This document shows positions 38,242 to 47,404 of a stretch of DNA of 64,000 nt, piece after piece. The notes beneath the pieces were generated by a model. It worked only from the letters and a program-made list of their open reading frames with translations. It had not been told where the DNA came from and made no database searches. Position 1 is the first letter of the stretch. Each line of letters begins with the position of its first letter. Source of the DNA: Christiangramia sp. OXR-203 (GTDB lineage: Bacteria; Bacteroidota; Bacteroidia; Flavobacteriales; Flavobacteriaceae); NCBI RefSeq assembly GCF_034372165.1, contig NZ_CP139698.1, forward strand, positions 3,331,453 to 3,395,452. The letters run 5' to 3'. A program made the position numbers and the translations under genes.

Positions 38242-39816
38242 TTAGCTGATCTTCTTCTGTGCGAAAAATTCCTGGTAACTATCTGGATTCTCAATAGTTC
38301 CTCTTTCTGAAATAATCTTAATGTCAATATTCTTTTCCGCAGCCTTTACTCTGAAATCGTCAAGAATTTCTATAATATCGTTATCAAGATACCTGCTCTT
38401 TCGCACATCCATGATAAGATAAGAATTCTCTTTTAATTTATTCAGTTCTTTAATGATCGCACCCTTATTGATAAAAGTCACTTCTTCAGCAAGAGTCATT
38501 TTCACAGTCTTGTTTTCATCAGTTTCATTTTCAATGTGAAGGAAGTAAGAGTTCTGGTAAGATTTGATAAGAATTACCACAATTCCAACGGCAAGTCCAA
38601 GGCCAATTCCAATTAGAAGATCACCGAATACGATTCCAACGATGGTCACAATAAATGGTATGAATTGCTTCCATCCTTTCAAATACATTTCTTTAAATAA
38701 AGCTGGTTTCGCCAGTTTGTATCCTACAAGAAATAGAATAGCTGCCAATACTGAAAGTGGAATATAATTTAGAATATTAGGAATTACTACAACCGAGATC
38801 AATAGTAAGAAACCATGTAGAATCGCCGCCATTTTAGTTTGTCCTCCAGACTGTATGTTGGCAGAACTTCTTACGATCACCTGTGTAATTGGCAATCCAC
38901 CAATCATACCTGAAAGCATATTTCCTGTCCCCTGAGCGAAAAGTTCACGATTGGTAGGAGTGGTTCTCTTGTGCGGATCCAGTTTATCTGTTGCTTCCAC
39001 ACACAATAAAGTTTCCAGACTGGCTACTAATGCAATGGTGAATCCAGTGATCCAGATCTGCAAAGAACCAATCATTTCGAAAGAAGGCAAAGTAAACTGA
39101 CCAACGAATGAATCAAAACTATCGGGCACCGGAACATTTACCAAATGCTCCTGGGAAATTCCAAAAGTCTCATCTCCTTTAGTAAGCAGAAAGAAAACAA
39201 TTCCCGCTCCTACTGCAACCAAAGGCCCCTGTACAAGTTTAAAGAATTTACCCTTATCACTTAAAACAGTTTCCCAAAGCACAAGAATGATCATTGCAAT
39301 AATAGCTATCAAAGTTGCTCCCGGGCTAATACCATTCGCCATGTTGAAGATTTCTGAGAACGTATTCTCTCCATCTACCTGGAAAAATGCCCAGTCACCT
39401 TGAGGATCATCGTCGTAACCAAAGAAGTGAGGGATCTGCTTCAGGATAATGATAATCCCAATACCTGTAAGCATTCCTTTAATCACCGAGTTTGGGAAAT
39501 AATATCCAATAATACCTGCTTTTAGAAGTCCGAATCCAATCTGGATTGCACCACCAATCACTACGGCTAGCAATAAGTTCTCATAACCAATATTTGTGAT
39601 CGCCGCAAGGACAATAGCTGCAAGTCCCGCTGCCGGTCCACTAACTCCAAGACTCGAACCACTAATGGCTCCAACCACGATACCACCAATGATACCGGCA
39701 ATTAAACCAGAGAATAACGGAGCACCACTGGCTAGGGCAATACCAAGACACAAGGGAATGGCAACAAAAAATACGACAATACTTGCCGGAAAATCTTTAT
39801 TTAAATGCTTAAACAT
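38242..39816 (-). CDS. SulP-family anion transporter, probable bicarbonate carrier
   Basis: A 524-aa inner-membrane transporter. The SulP core (residues about 10-420) shows FVAIPLCLGIALASGAPLFSGLIAGIIGG, SLGVSGPAAGLAAIV, ATDKLDP and NRELFAQGTGNMLSGMIGGLP. A C-terminal STAS domain follows (SYLIMDVRKSRYLDNDIIEILDDF). SulP members carry sulfate or bicarbonate. Coupling to a carbonic anhydrase gene 45 bp downstream points to a BicA-like, sodium-dependent bicarbonate carrier. That specificity is inferred from context. Confidence 0.93.
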   Translation of the reverse strand: MFKHLNKDFPASIVVFFVAIPLCLGIALASGAPLFSGLIAGIIGGIVVGAISGSSLGVSGPAAGLAAIVLAAITNIGYENLLLAVVIGGAIQIGFGLLKAGIIGYYFPNSVIKGMLTGIGIIIILKQIPHFFGYDDDPQGDWAFFQVDGENTFSEIFNMANGISPGATLIAIIAMIILVLWETVLSDKGKFFKLVQGPLVAVGAGIVFFLLTKGDETFGISQEHLVNVPVPDSFDSFVGQFTLPSFEMIGSLQIWITGFTIALVASLETLLCVEATDKLDPHKRTTPTNRELFAQGTGNMLSGMIGGLPITQVIVRSSANIQSGGQTKMAAILHGFLLLISVVVIPNILNYIPLSVLAAILFLVGYKLAKPALFKEMYLKGWKQFIPFIVTIVGIVFGDLLIGIGLGLAVGIVVILIKSYQNSYFLHIENETDENKTVKMTLAEEVTFINKGAIIKELNKLKENSYLIMDVRKSRYLDNDIIEILDDFRVKAAEKNIDIKIISERGTIENPDSYQEFFAQKKIS

Positions 39817-39911
39817 ATATAACGTATTATGTCAGGAGAAACTCCTGTAATCTTAAAACTGAATAATAAATGGGTTCACGAATTTACCGTGATTGTATAG
39901 GTCTGGAAGTA

Positions 39912-40202
39912 CTATGCCAGTTTCGGAGGAGGAGAGGTAATGGAAAGAAAGACCTTATACCTGCTTTCTCTGTAGTTATGTCCATCCTGCTTCCTAATTT
40001 GAAGATAATGGATGCTGTTGTAATTAGAATCCATTTCCTCAATAGTGTACTCGAGACTGATCTGGTTCTTGGAAGAACTTTCCTCTTCATTCACATTATA
40101 TGCAATAGAAATATCAACATTTCTGTCGATCAAAGCAATAATGCTGGGAGTGCACAGAAACGCTGTAAATATAAAAGCCAGAATGAAAGTGATGTTTTTC
40201 AC
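39912..40202 (-). CDS. Small exported protein ending in PPP-x-L
   Basis: A 96-aa protein starting at GTG (40202), with a signal peptide (NITFILAFIFTAFLCTPSIIA). The mature part reads LIDRNVDISIAYNVNEEE and ends FLSITSPPPKLA. This pattern (DISI, an acidic stretch, terminal PPP) recurs in small flavobacterial proteins as I remember them; the function is unknown. It lies on the same strand as, and 77 bp upstream of, batE's end. It is not clearly part of any operon. Confidence 0.6.
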   Translation of the reverse strand: MKNITFILAFIFTAFLCTPSIIALIDRNVDISIAYNVNEEESSSKNQISLEYTIEEMDSNYNSIHYLQIRKQDGHNYRESRYKVFLSITSPPPKLA

Positions 40203-40279
40203 AATTGTAAAACTAAGTCAAATTTCAGAACTATAAGGAAAACTATAATAATGAATTGCAAAGACTTTATCAAAAATAT

Positions 40280-41029
40280 TTACAACTTCCTGATGTTCTG
40301 ACTTTTAACCCAACCCTGAGCGCCGTTGGAAAGTTCGATTCTAGACCATTCCTGAAAATCTTCGAGAATCTTTGCTTTTGTACCTTCGTGAAGTTCGTAG
40401 CTAGGTTCACCGCGCAAATTAGGCTCATCCCGTACCTCTACAACTTCCTGGTATATGATCGCGTACTGGTTATCCTCGACATAGGCTTCCTGCTGGAAGG
40501 CAAATATTACAGAAATGATACAGGCAATTACACTTAGAGATGCAAAACCCAGGAATAATCTCTTCTGAAGAGAGCTTCGGGAGAAATAATAGAGCAGGAA
40601 TAAAATAACAAAGATCACTGAAAATACGATGGCAAAAATGGCCCATCCGGAAGCAGTATATTTTGAGATCATGTTCCCAAAAGAAGCTGAAAGACCCGTT
40701 TGCTCCACCTCATCGATATCGTCTATCGCCATGTTACGAGCAAACTCGATGTTATTCTGAATATCTTCATCTTTTGGTTGTTGCTGAAGTGCCTTTTCAA
40801 AATAATAGATACTCGGCGCGACATTATTCAATTTATAGTGAGCATTTCCAAGATTGTAATAAACCTCTGCTGAAGCTTCACCGTTTTCTATGATCTTCTC
40901 GTAACTAGAGATAGAAGCTTCAAATTCCCCATTTTGATAAGCTGCATTTGCTTTGTCAAAAAGTTCCTGGTTCTGAGAAAACCCAAGTACGAAAACAAAT
41001 AGAAAGATAAGAACGATTACTTTTCTCAT
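40280..41029 (-). CDS. batE: BatE: TPR and SH3 domain protein of the aerotolerance operon
   Basis: A 249-aa protein with signal peptide (VIVLIFLFVFVLGFSQ). TPR repeats occupy residues about 20-100 (ELFDKANAAYQNGEFEASISSYEKII, VYYNLGNAHYKLNNVAPSIYYFEKAL). Two membrane helices follow (GWAIFAIVFSVIFVILFLLYYF and LFLGFASLSVIACIISVIFAF). The C-terminus is a bacterial SH3 domain (YAIIYQEVVEVRDEPNLRGE ... WSRIELSNGAQGWVKSQNI). It is the last gene of the operon, starting 1 nt after the batD stop. BAT proteins form an envelope complex linked to oxidative-stress tolerance; the molecular role is unsettled. Confidence 0.92.
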   Translation of the reverse strand: MRKVIVLIFLFVFVLGFSQNQELFDKANAAYQNGEFEASISSYEKIIENGEASAEVYYNLGNAHYKLNNVAPSIYYFEKALQQQPKDEDIQNNIEFARNMAIDDIDEVEQTGLSASFGNMISKYTASGWAIFAIVFSVIFVILFLLYYFSRSSLQKRLFLGFASLSVIACIISVIFAFQQEAYVEDNQYAIIYQEVVEVRDEPNLRGEPSYELHEGTKAKILEDFQEWSRIELSNGAQGWVKSQNIRKL

Positions 41030-41030
41030 G

Positions 41031-42791
41031 TTATAGTTGTTTATCCAGGGTTGAAATTACTCGAACTGCTTTTTCATAGTCCTGTTGCATAGCATCTGAT
41101 GATGCCGGTGTATACCGTGCAAATTCACAACTAGATAAAAGCGCTATAAACTCTGTCGTAGTTTGCTCATCAACCTGCTTCTCGCTAAGTATTTGATTAA
41201 TTCTATCCTTACTCATTTCACTGGTGGTAATTCCCAGTTTAGCTTTCAGATAATTATGCATCGATCTTTCCAGGGCAAGATAGAATTCCTTCTGATCTCC
41301 TAAATTCCTTTTTGCTTCTGAAAGATATTTTCTAGCGAGTTTATCTGCTTTTCTAATTCTATTTCCGGTAACATCTGCGGCTCTTTTATCTCTTTTTCTT
41401 CCGAAGAGAATAAATAATGGAATCGCTGCCAGCGGAAGTATCAAGGCAGTCCAGAAACCAGCGGAACCAAAGAAACCTGAATCGTTGAGAGGTTTCAAAT
41501 TAGTATTCAGCTTAATAAATCTAAACTGACTGTCATTGAAAGCAACCGGTTGCTTATTAACTCCGGAATTACTCATATTGTTCGATCCTGCTAAAGGTCC
41601 GCTATCAACACTTATCAGCATTTCATCTGAAGTATGGGTGATATAAGTTTCACTCTTTGGATCGAAATAAGAAAAAGATAATGCCGGAATTGGATATTTC
41701 CCTTTTCTGGTTGGTATGATTGTATAGGAATTTGAAATACTTCCCTGCATTCCGTTCAAATTCGTATTCACATTTTCACGACGTTCAGGATCATACATTT
41801 CCAGAGATGAAGGAGCGGTTAGTTCTGGAAGATCGAATAATTTCAAATTTCCGTTCCCTTTTACTTCAACTTTCGCCTGCAGACTTTCACCTGCATTCAA
41901 TTCATTTTTACTACTACTAACGCTAAAATCAAATTTCCCGACAGCTCCGGTAAAATTCTCTGGCGCATTCGTAGGCAAAGCTTTTACCTTGATCTTCTTA
42001 TTATCTGCCGCCACGGTTTTATTGACGGTTTTGTAGATCCTGCTTCCAAAAATATCGCGGCGTTCACTAGGAACATCTACCGCCACAGATAATGTAAGTG
42101 GCTCAATATTTAATTCACCGGTTTTTTGTGGATAAAGAATCGTTTTCCTTAGTATTACATAACGATAAGGCTCACCGCGGTATTCACCATTTTCGACACG
42201 AAGCTGTTTGATATCCACACTCTGACTCCAGAAATCATTGTATTTTGGATTGTCAAGTTCCCTCCAATTGCTTACACTAATTCGCGGACTCACATATAGT
42301 TTGTAAACCACTGTGATCGCTTCGTTTAAATATGGATTTCCTTTAGATACTTCTGCTACGAGGTGCAAATTATCCTCGGCGATCAATTCAGTGTTATTCC
42401 CATCTGTAGGTTTGTCTACGGCAGCAGTTACCTCAACATCTATTGGCGATGTTTTATAAACCTTATCATCGATAACGATCTCAGCCTGTCCAACGGTGAG
42501 TGTTCCACGCTTTTTCGGCTGGAGATAAAAACTGTAGGTCTTAGAATAAGCCATTTTCCCATTAAGGATACTCGTGCTTATTTTTTGATTTGGGCCTCCA
42601 ACTACGGTAAAATCTGAAAAAGAAGGAGCATTAAAGTTGTCTCCATCTTCGTTCATTTCAAAATCAACCCGAAGCCGTTCATTAATTCCCAGCTTCTCCC
42701 TGCTAACCTTGGCTTCGAAGCGCACCTGCGCCTGGAGCAAACCTCCGGTGAACATCAAAAAACTTAAAATCAATAATTTTGTTTTCATCAT
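41031..42791 (-). CDS. batD: BatD-family protein
   Basis: A 586-aa protein with signal peptide (LILSFLMFTGGLLQAQ). Tandem Ig-like beta domains fill residues about 20-430 (VRFEAKVSREKLGINERLRVDF, SYSFYLQPKKRGTLTVG-like strands, LNAGESLQAKVEVKGNGNLKLFDLPEL, IIPTRKGKYPIPALSFSYFD). A membrane helix follows (AGFWTALILPLAAIPLFILFGRKR), then a cytoplasmic helical tail (FYLALERSMHNYLKAKLG ... IALLSSCEFARY). This is the BatD/oxygen-tolerance architecture. It lies between batC and batE on one strand. Confidence 0.93.
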   Translation of the reverse strand: MMKTKLLILSFLMFTGGLLQAQVRFEAKVSREKLGINERLRVDFEMNEDGDNFNAPSFSDFTVVGGPNQKISTSILNGKMAYSKTYSFYLQPKKRGTLTVGQAEIVIDDKVYKTSPIDVEVTAAVDKPTDGNNTELIAEDNLHLVAEVSKGNPYLNEAITVVYKLYVSPRISVSNWRELDNPKYNDFWSQSVDIKQLRVENGEYRGEPYRYVILRKTILYPQKTGELNIEPLTLSVAVDVPSERRDIFGSRIYKTVNKTVAADNKKIKVKALPTNAPENFTGAVGKFDFSVSSSKNELNAGESLQAKVEVKGNGNLKLFDLPELTAPSSLEMYDPERRENVNTNLNGMQGSISNSYTIIPTRKGKYPIPALSFSYFDPKSETYITHTSDEMLISVDSGPLAGSNNMSNSGVNKQPVAFNDSQFRFIKLNTNLKPLNDSGFFGSAGFWTALILPLAAIPLFILFGRKRDKRAADVTGNRIRKADKLARKYLSEAKRNLGDQKEFYLALERSMHNYLKAKLGITTSEMSKDRINQILSEKQVDEQTTTEFIALLSSCEFARYTPASSDAMQQDYEKAVRVISTLDKQL

Positions 42792-42834
42792 TATCTATAT
42801 CAACGCAATTTTTAGTCAGAAATTTCAAAAATTC

Positions 42835-43710
42835 TTACCAGTCCTTTTCAGCTTTAACTTTCACGCCCTTAGCTTTCTGGGCATTAATTTTATCCTGGAC
42901 TTTCTTTTCTTCATTATTCATAGCTTCCAGCAAACTTTGGATTTGTTGAGGAGATAGCTGACCCTGTGCCGGTTTTGGCTTCTGCTGCTGCTTTTCATCA
43001 CCCTGGCCTTTATCCTCTTTTTTCTCGTCGCCTTCCTGCTTTTCCTTATCCTCGTTTTGATCGCCTTCTTTCTTATCGTTTTCGTTCTCTCCCTCGTCCT
43101 TAGGCTTTTGATCCTGCTTTTCGTCTTCTCCACCTTCACCATCGTTATTCTGATCTTTCTGATCCTGGTTCTGGTCTTCGTTTTCTTTATTATCCTGCTT
43201 ATCCTGATTCTGATCGTCGTTTTGATCTGGATTCTGCTTTTCTTCTTCCAGTTTTTTCTTCGCTAAGGCTAAATTATAACGAGTTTCATCATCGGTTGGA
43301 TTATTCCGAAGCGCATTTTTATAAGCATTTACAGCTTCCTGATAATTTTTTTGCTGCATATATGAATTTCCAAGATTGTGAAAGATCTGGTGTTTTTCAT
43401 CTTTGCTTTCAGCGATTTCTGCAGCTTCTTTTAAGCGCTGTTCTGCATTCAGCGATTTTTCTTTGGCGTGATACAGGTTTCCCATATTATACTTCGCCTT
43501 CATATTAGATGGATCCTTCGCAATTGCTTTACGGTAAGAAGCTTCTGCATTCGCAAATTTATTTTCTGAAAGAGCTTCCTGTGCTTCCACAATATATTCG
43601 TTGGATTGCTGCTGAAGTTTCTCCTGATCTTTCTGCGCGAGAACTGTCACTATTCCGAAGTGAAACAGTAAAATACTAAGTGTGATTTTGAAACCGGTTT
43701 TATGCTGCAT
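42835..43710 (-). CDS. batC: BatC: TPR protein with long acidic Gln/Asn-rich tail
   Basis: The frame is open to 43740, but the ATG at 43710 has an AAGGAG-type ribosome site just upstream and opens the signal peptide (MQHKTGFKITLSILLFHFG), giving 291 aa. It overlaps batB's end by 11 bp. Three TPR units (KFANAEASYRKAIAKDP, YNMGNLYHAKEKSLNAEQRL, YQEAVNAYKNALRNNPTDD) are followed by about 90 residues rich in D, E, K, Q and N, almost certainly disordered. A short conserved end follows (LSPQQIQSLLEAMNNEEKKVQDKI). Confidence 0.92.
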   Translation of the reverse strand: MQHKTGFKITLSILLFHFGIVTVLAQKDQEKLQQQSNEYIVEAQEALSENKFANAEASYRKAIAKDPSNMKAKYNMGNLYHAKEKSLNAEQRLKEAAEIAESKDEKHQIFHNLGNSYMQQKNYQEAVNAYKNALRNNPTDDETRYNLALAKKKLEEEKQNPDQNDDQNQDKQDNKENEDQNQDQKDQNNDGEGGEDEKQDQKPKDEGENENDKKEGDQNEDKEKQEGDEKKEDKGQGDEKQQQKPKPAQGQLSPQQIQSLLEAMNNEEKKVQDKINAQKAKGVKVKAEKDW

Positions 43711-44761
43711 CGTTCTTCTCCTTTTTCCTGCCACCTTCATTAAAAAGGTTCAATTTTCTTAACCAGGCGGTACTTTTCTCCAATACAAAAATATCTAGAA
43801 AAAATAATGCCAAAGCTATTCCCAGAAACCATTGAAATTGAGATTCATAGTCGGCAAATTGCTTGGCTTCAAATTCTGTTTTTTCAATATTCTGAAGCTG
43901 ACTTAAAACTTCATCCACTACATCTCCGGTAACATTGCCTTCGATATAGGCACCTTCAGTAGCATCTGCAATCTCCTGAAGGGTTTGAGGATTCAACTTT
44001 GTGATAACCGTTTCATTCTGATTATCTTTCTTATAATTCTGAATAACCCCGTTACGTTTAATTGGAATTGGCCCACCTTTCTCGGTACCTACTCCTATAG
44101 TAAAGATACGAATCCCATCTTCCGCAGCCTGTTCCGCGATGTCCTCTACATTGCCTTCATGATCCTCTCCATCACTAATGATGAACAAAACCCGATTGGT
44201 CTGCTGATCATCGTCGTAATAAGTGGTCGCCAGTTCTATCGCATCGCTAATGGCAGTTCCCTGTGAGGAGATCATATCTGTATTTAAAGCCTGCAGAAAC
44301 ATTTTGGCTGATGAATAGTCGGTCGTAATTGGCAATTGCGGAAATGCACCACCGGCATAAGCGATAATCCCCACCCGGTCACTTCCAAGATTATTCAAAA
44401 TCTGACTTACAAGTTGTTTTGACTTCTCGATCCTGCTTGGCGCAATATCTTCAGCCTCCATACTTTTGGATACATCTATGGCAAAAACGATATCAACCCC
44501 TTCCCGCTTCACAGTTTCCATTTTAGAACCTATTTTAGGATTGACAAGCGCTACAACAAGTGCAGCAATACCTAACAAGATCAATAAAAGTTTTAGAAGA
44601 GGTTTACTTCTAGATCGGTCGGGAACAAGACTTTTTAAGAGGTGGCTATCAGCAAATTTTCTTCGCGTTCTTCTCTGCCAGAATACCAGTAGAAGATATA
44701 GCAAGATCACTAGTGGAATCACCAGCAACAACCAAAACCATATTTTTTCTTCTAACATCAT
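43700..44761 (-). CDS. batB: BatB: von Willebrand factor A membrane protein
   Basis: The frame extends to a TTG at 44770, but the ATG at 44761, 2 nt after batA's stop, is the better start. Two membrane helices (FWLLLVIPLVILLYLLLVFW and LLKLLLILLGIAALVVALVNP) precede the VWA domain with its MIDAS motif FAIDVSKSM. ISDGEDHEGN and TEKGGPIPIKRNG follow, then a C-terminal helix (WFLGIALALFFLDIFVLE). It pairs with BatA in the membrane. Confidence 0.95.
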   Translation of the reverse strand: MMLEEKIWFWLLLVIPLVILLYLLLVFWQRRTRRKFADSHLLKSLVPDRSRSKPLLKLLLILLGIAALVVALVNPKIGSKMETVKREGVDIVFAIDVSKSMEAEDIAPSRIEKSKQLVSQILNNLGSDRVGIIAYAGGAFPQLPITTDYSSAKMFLQALNTDMISSQGTAISDAIELATTYYDDDQQTNRVLFIISDGEDHEGNVEDIAEQAAEDGIRIFTIGVGTEKGGPIPIKRNGVIQNYKKDNQNETVITKLNPQTLQEIADATEGAYIEGNVTGDVVDEVLSQLQNIEKTEFEAKQFADYESQFQWFLGIALALFFLDIFVLEKSTAWLRKLNLFNEGGRKKEKNDAA

Positions 44762-44762
44762 A

Positions 44763-45767
44763 TTAAACAAAGCTTCTAAATACTGTCATTCTTAATAGCA
44801 CTTCCAGCAAAAGCAATCCACCGGCAAGTAACACCAATGGCCTGTATTTTTCATCGTAATTATAGTAACGAAATTCTTCGATTTCTGTTTTTTCCAGAGC
44901 GTCAATTTCCTCGTAGATAGCTTCCAGTTTTTCATTATCGGTCGCTCTAAAATATTTTCCTCCGGTAGTAGATGCAATTTGAGTAAGCAATTCTTCATCG
45001 ATCTCTACAGGCACATTTCCATACTGAAACCTTCCATTTGGAAGTATAGCAGTTGGAGACAAAGCCATCCCGTTACTACCTACACCAATTGTATAAACTC
45101 TAATCCCAAACTCCAGTGCCAGCTCACTGGCTGTGTTTGGATCTATAAAACCGGAGTTGTTCACCCCATCGGTAAGCAGAATGATGACTTTACTTTCAGC
45201 ATCGCTATCCTTGATCCTGTTTACTGCCGTAGCCAGTCCGGAACCAATTGCAGTTCCATTTTCGAGAACATTATTATATTCAATTCCTTCCAGCGCGTCC
45301 AGTACGATAGACTTATCGCTGGTAATGGGAGTTTTTGTAAAACTCTCTCCCGCATAGACTACCAGGCCAATTCTATCTGCAGGACGATCCTTGATAAATT
45401 CTTCGGCCACATTTTTAGTAGCCTCAAGACGTGTTGGTTGTAAATCCCTCGCTAGCATACTGGCAGAAACATCTATTGCCATAACAATATCGATTCCCTG
45501 AGTACTACTGGACTGCGTAGAAACATCAACTGTTCTTGGTCGCGCCATAGCGGTAATGATCAAAGCCATTGTAAGTAATCTCAATATAAAAAGTACCGGT
45601 CGCAATTTAGGAAGCAAGCCAGATTTTCCCTTGAATCCTTTAGTTGACGAAATCTTAAGGGCAGCAGTTTGCTTATTTCGTTTCCAGATATACCAGCCTA
45701 TTGCCAGCGGAAGCAGCAATAGTAACCAGAAAAACTCCGGATTCTCAAAATTGAAATTTGCAAACAT
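44763..45767 (-). CDS. batA: BatA: von Willebrand factor A membrane protein
   Basis: A 334-aa protein with N-terminal helices (FFWLLLLLPLAIGWYIW and LFILRLLTMALIITAMARPRT). A VWA domain carries a complete MIDAS: Asp99, Ser101 and Ser103 in VMAIDVSASM, and TDGVNNSGF. A C-terminal helix follows (LVLLAGGLLLLEVLLRMTVF). The start overlaps the previous gene's stop as TAATG. It probably binds partners through a metal ion at the periplasmic face. Confidence 0.95.
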   Translation of the reverse strand: MFANFNFENPEFFWLLLLLPLAIGWYIWKRNKQTAALKISSTKGFKGKSGLLPKLRPVLFILRLLTMALIITAMARPRTVDVSTQSSSTQGIDIVMAIDVSASMLARDLQPTRLEATKNVAEEFIKDRPADRIGLVVYAGESFTKTPITSDKSIVLDALEGIEYNNVLENGTAIGSGLATAVNRIKDSDAESKVIILLTDGVNNSGFIDPNTASELALEFGIRVYTIGVGSNGMALSPTAILPNGRFQYGNVPVEIDEELLTQIASTTGGKYFRATDNEKLEAIYEEIDALEKTEIEEFRYYNYDEKYRPLVLLAGGLLLLEVLLRMTVFRSFV

Positions 45768-47401
45768 TATTCTTTCAGGTTATTTATTTCAACTGAATTA
45801 ATGATCCTTTGCGAGATCTCTTCAGCGTAAGTGTCGTTTTCATTAAAGATGACAATGATCTGCTCAAAACCGCCTTTTTCAGCAAAATTCAAGATCACAT
45901 ATTCATTTGGGATTGCCTCTCCCGTTACAGGATTTTCGGCCTGTAAGGTTCCAAAGACTTTTAATCCTTTCGCGCCATTCAGCGTGGTAAATTCCTCCTG
46001 CTTCATGACAATATTCGTCGCGCCCTGTCCTTCCAGGTTCGTGTAAATTCCGTCTACAGCTTTCTGAAGATCGAATTGTACTTCTCCGCGGAATTTAATT
46101 GTAGTTACTGCGGAATAAAAATTACTAAGCAGACTTCCATAAACAAAGGTTTCAGAACCAACCATCATACGCTGTACATCTTCTGGCATTTCGATCTCCC
46201 CTCGAACCAGTACTTTTGGAGTGGTTACAGCAACCGTAGGATTTCCATATTCACTACGAATCCATTCTCCCTCCAGCAATTCTTTCGTAGGATGACCAAT
46301 ATAGGTATCCATGACATAGGTAATACCCTTGGTAGCAATCAAGGTGGTAACTCCAATTATTATGATGGCGGCACCAACCAGAACCCCAAGAATGATCTTA
46401 CGTTTCTTACGTTTTTTGCGCTGTGCTTCTAAATATTCTTCGTCCTGTAGCAATTCTTCCTGTGTGGGTTGTGGAACCGCAGCACGAAGATCATCAATGA
46501 TCAACTGAGTTTTAGAACGATCATCTTTAGCCGTAATGATATCAGGTTTGGATCGAGCAAACTTCGCCAGATCGGCACGATTAAGAATTTTCTCAAAATT
46601 GAGAATGGTTTCTTCATTAAGATTTAGTTTTCCAGATTCGCGTTGTGCCTGCAAGTATAAAATCAACTCGCCGGTAGTTCTTTCCAGCCCATGATCATAG
46701 ATCTTTCGATCCAAATATTTTCTCACAGCAAAACTTAGCTGTGAATAGTATTCTCTAATCTTCCTGTTTTCAAGCAGTCCCGAACTGTCCAGTTGCTTGA
46801 GCTGCACCATTGCCTCCTCATATGGAGGAAGTTCGCGCACCTTATCATCAGATTTTCTTTTTCGTACGATCAGGTAAACTGCCGCACCGGCGACTGCCAG
46901 GATTGCCAGCAACCACCAAAACCAATCTGGAATACTGAATCCTGGTGAAACCGTTACAGATGGTTTCAATGGATAAAGATTCTGCTTAGTGGTATCGACG
47001 ATGACATCTTTAACCTCCACAGCAAACGAATCTGTTCTGTAAGTACGATTCTGTATAAGAACTTCCTGAGAAGGGATCACATATTTACCACTATCGAACT
47101 GGGTAAGAAAATATTCTTTGAGCAATTTATAATTTCCCTGTTTCCGAATGGTATCAGGTTGCAGGCTTTCCACCATTTCCAGCGGTGAAAATGTTTCACC
47201 TTCAGGAAAAACAACTAAATCTTCAGGATTAGAATTTACTTCAATTTTATAGGTGATCTGCTCACCTATCCTAATACTCGTTGAGTCAATGCTGGAAGTA
47301 ACCTCCTGAGCCGAGATATTCTGAAATAACAAAATTGCCAGAAGCCCGGGTAAGTTTCTTAAAATTAGTTGGCGATATGTGGAGATTTTATTCAAGTCCA
47401 T
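45767..47401 (-). CDS. BatD-like/DUF4381-type protein with extra C-terminal domain
   Basis: A 544-aa protein with signal peptide (LILRNLPGLLAILLFQNISAQ). An Ig-like N-terminal domain (RIGEQITYKIEVNSNPEDLVVF) precedes a membrane helix (FWWLLAILAVAGAAVYLIV). A cytoplasmic helical part resembles the BatD tail (PYEEAMVQLKQLDSSGLLENR ... VRKYLDRKIYDHGLERTTGELI). A second helix (KIILGVLVGAAIIIIGVTTLIA) and a C-terminal domain of about 175 residues follow (EVQFDLQKAVDGIYTNLEGQGA, GFEQIIVIFNENDTYAEEI). I do not recognise that last domain. The gene lies between the DUF58 gene (3-nt gap) and batA (1-nt overlap). Confidence 0.85.
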   Translation of the reverse strand: MDLNKISTYRQLILRNLPGLLAILLFQNISAQEVTSSIDSTSIRIGEQITYKIEVNSNPEDLVVFPEGETFSPLEMVESLQPDTIRKQGNYKLLKEYFLTQFDSGKYVIPSQEVLIQNRTYRTDSFAVEVKDVIVDTTKQNLYPLKPSVTVSPGFSIPDWFWWLLAILAVAGAAVYLIVRKRKSDDKVRELPPYEEAMVQLKQLDSSGLLENRKIREYYSQLSFAVRKYLDRKIYDHGLERTTGELILYLQAQRESGKLNLNEETILNFEKILNRADLAKFARSKPDIITAKDDRSKTQLIIDDLRAAVPQPTQEELLQDEEYLEAQRKKRKKRKIILGVLVGAAIIIIGVTTLIATKGITYVMDTYIGHPTKELLEGEWIRSEYGNPTVAVTTPKVLVRGEIEMPEDVQRMMVGSETFVYGSLLSNFYSAVTTIKFRGEVQFDLQKAVDGIYTNLEGQGATNIVMKQEEFTTLNGAKGLKVFGTLQAENPVTGEAIPNEYVILNFAEKGGFEQIIVIFNENDTYAEEISQRIINSVEINNLKE

Positions 47402-47404
47402 TCG

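Noticed and set aside
39884..40090. 68-aa minus-strand frame overlapping the small exported protein
   Set aside because: No signal peptide or coherent pattern; the overlapping 96-aa frame has a clear signal peptide.
43000..43250. Apparent DNA repeat tract
   Set aside because: It is low-complexity coding sequence in batC without regular unit or spacers, so not a CRISPR array or tandem repeat.
43057..43266. Very hydrophobic 69-aa plus-strand frame
   Set aside because: It is the mirror of the acidic low-complexity tail of batC; GAA/GAT/CAA codons read backwards give Leu/Ile/Phe.
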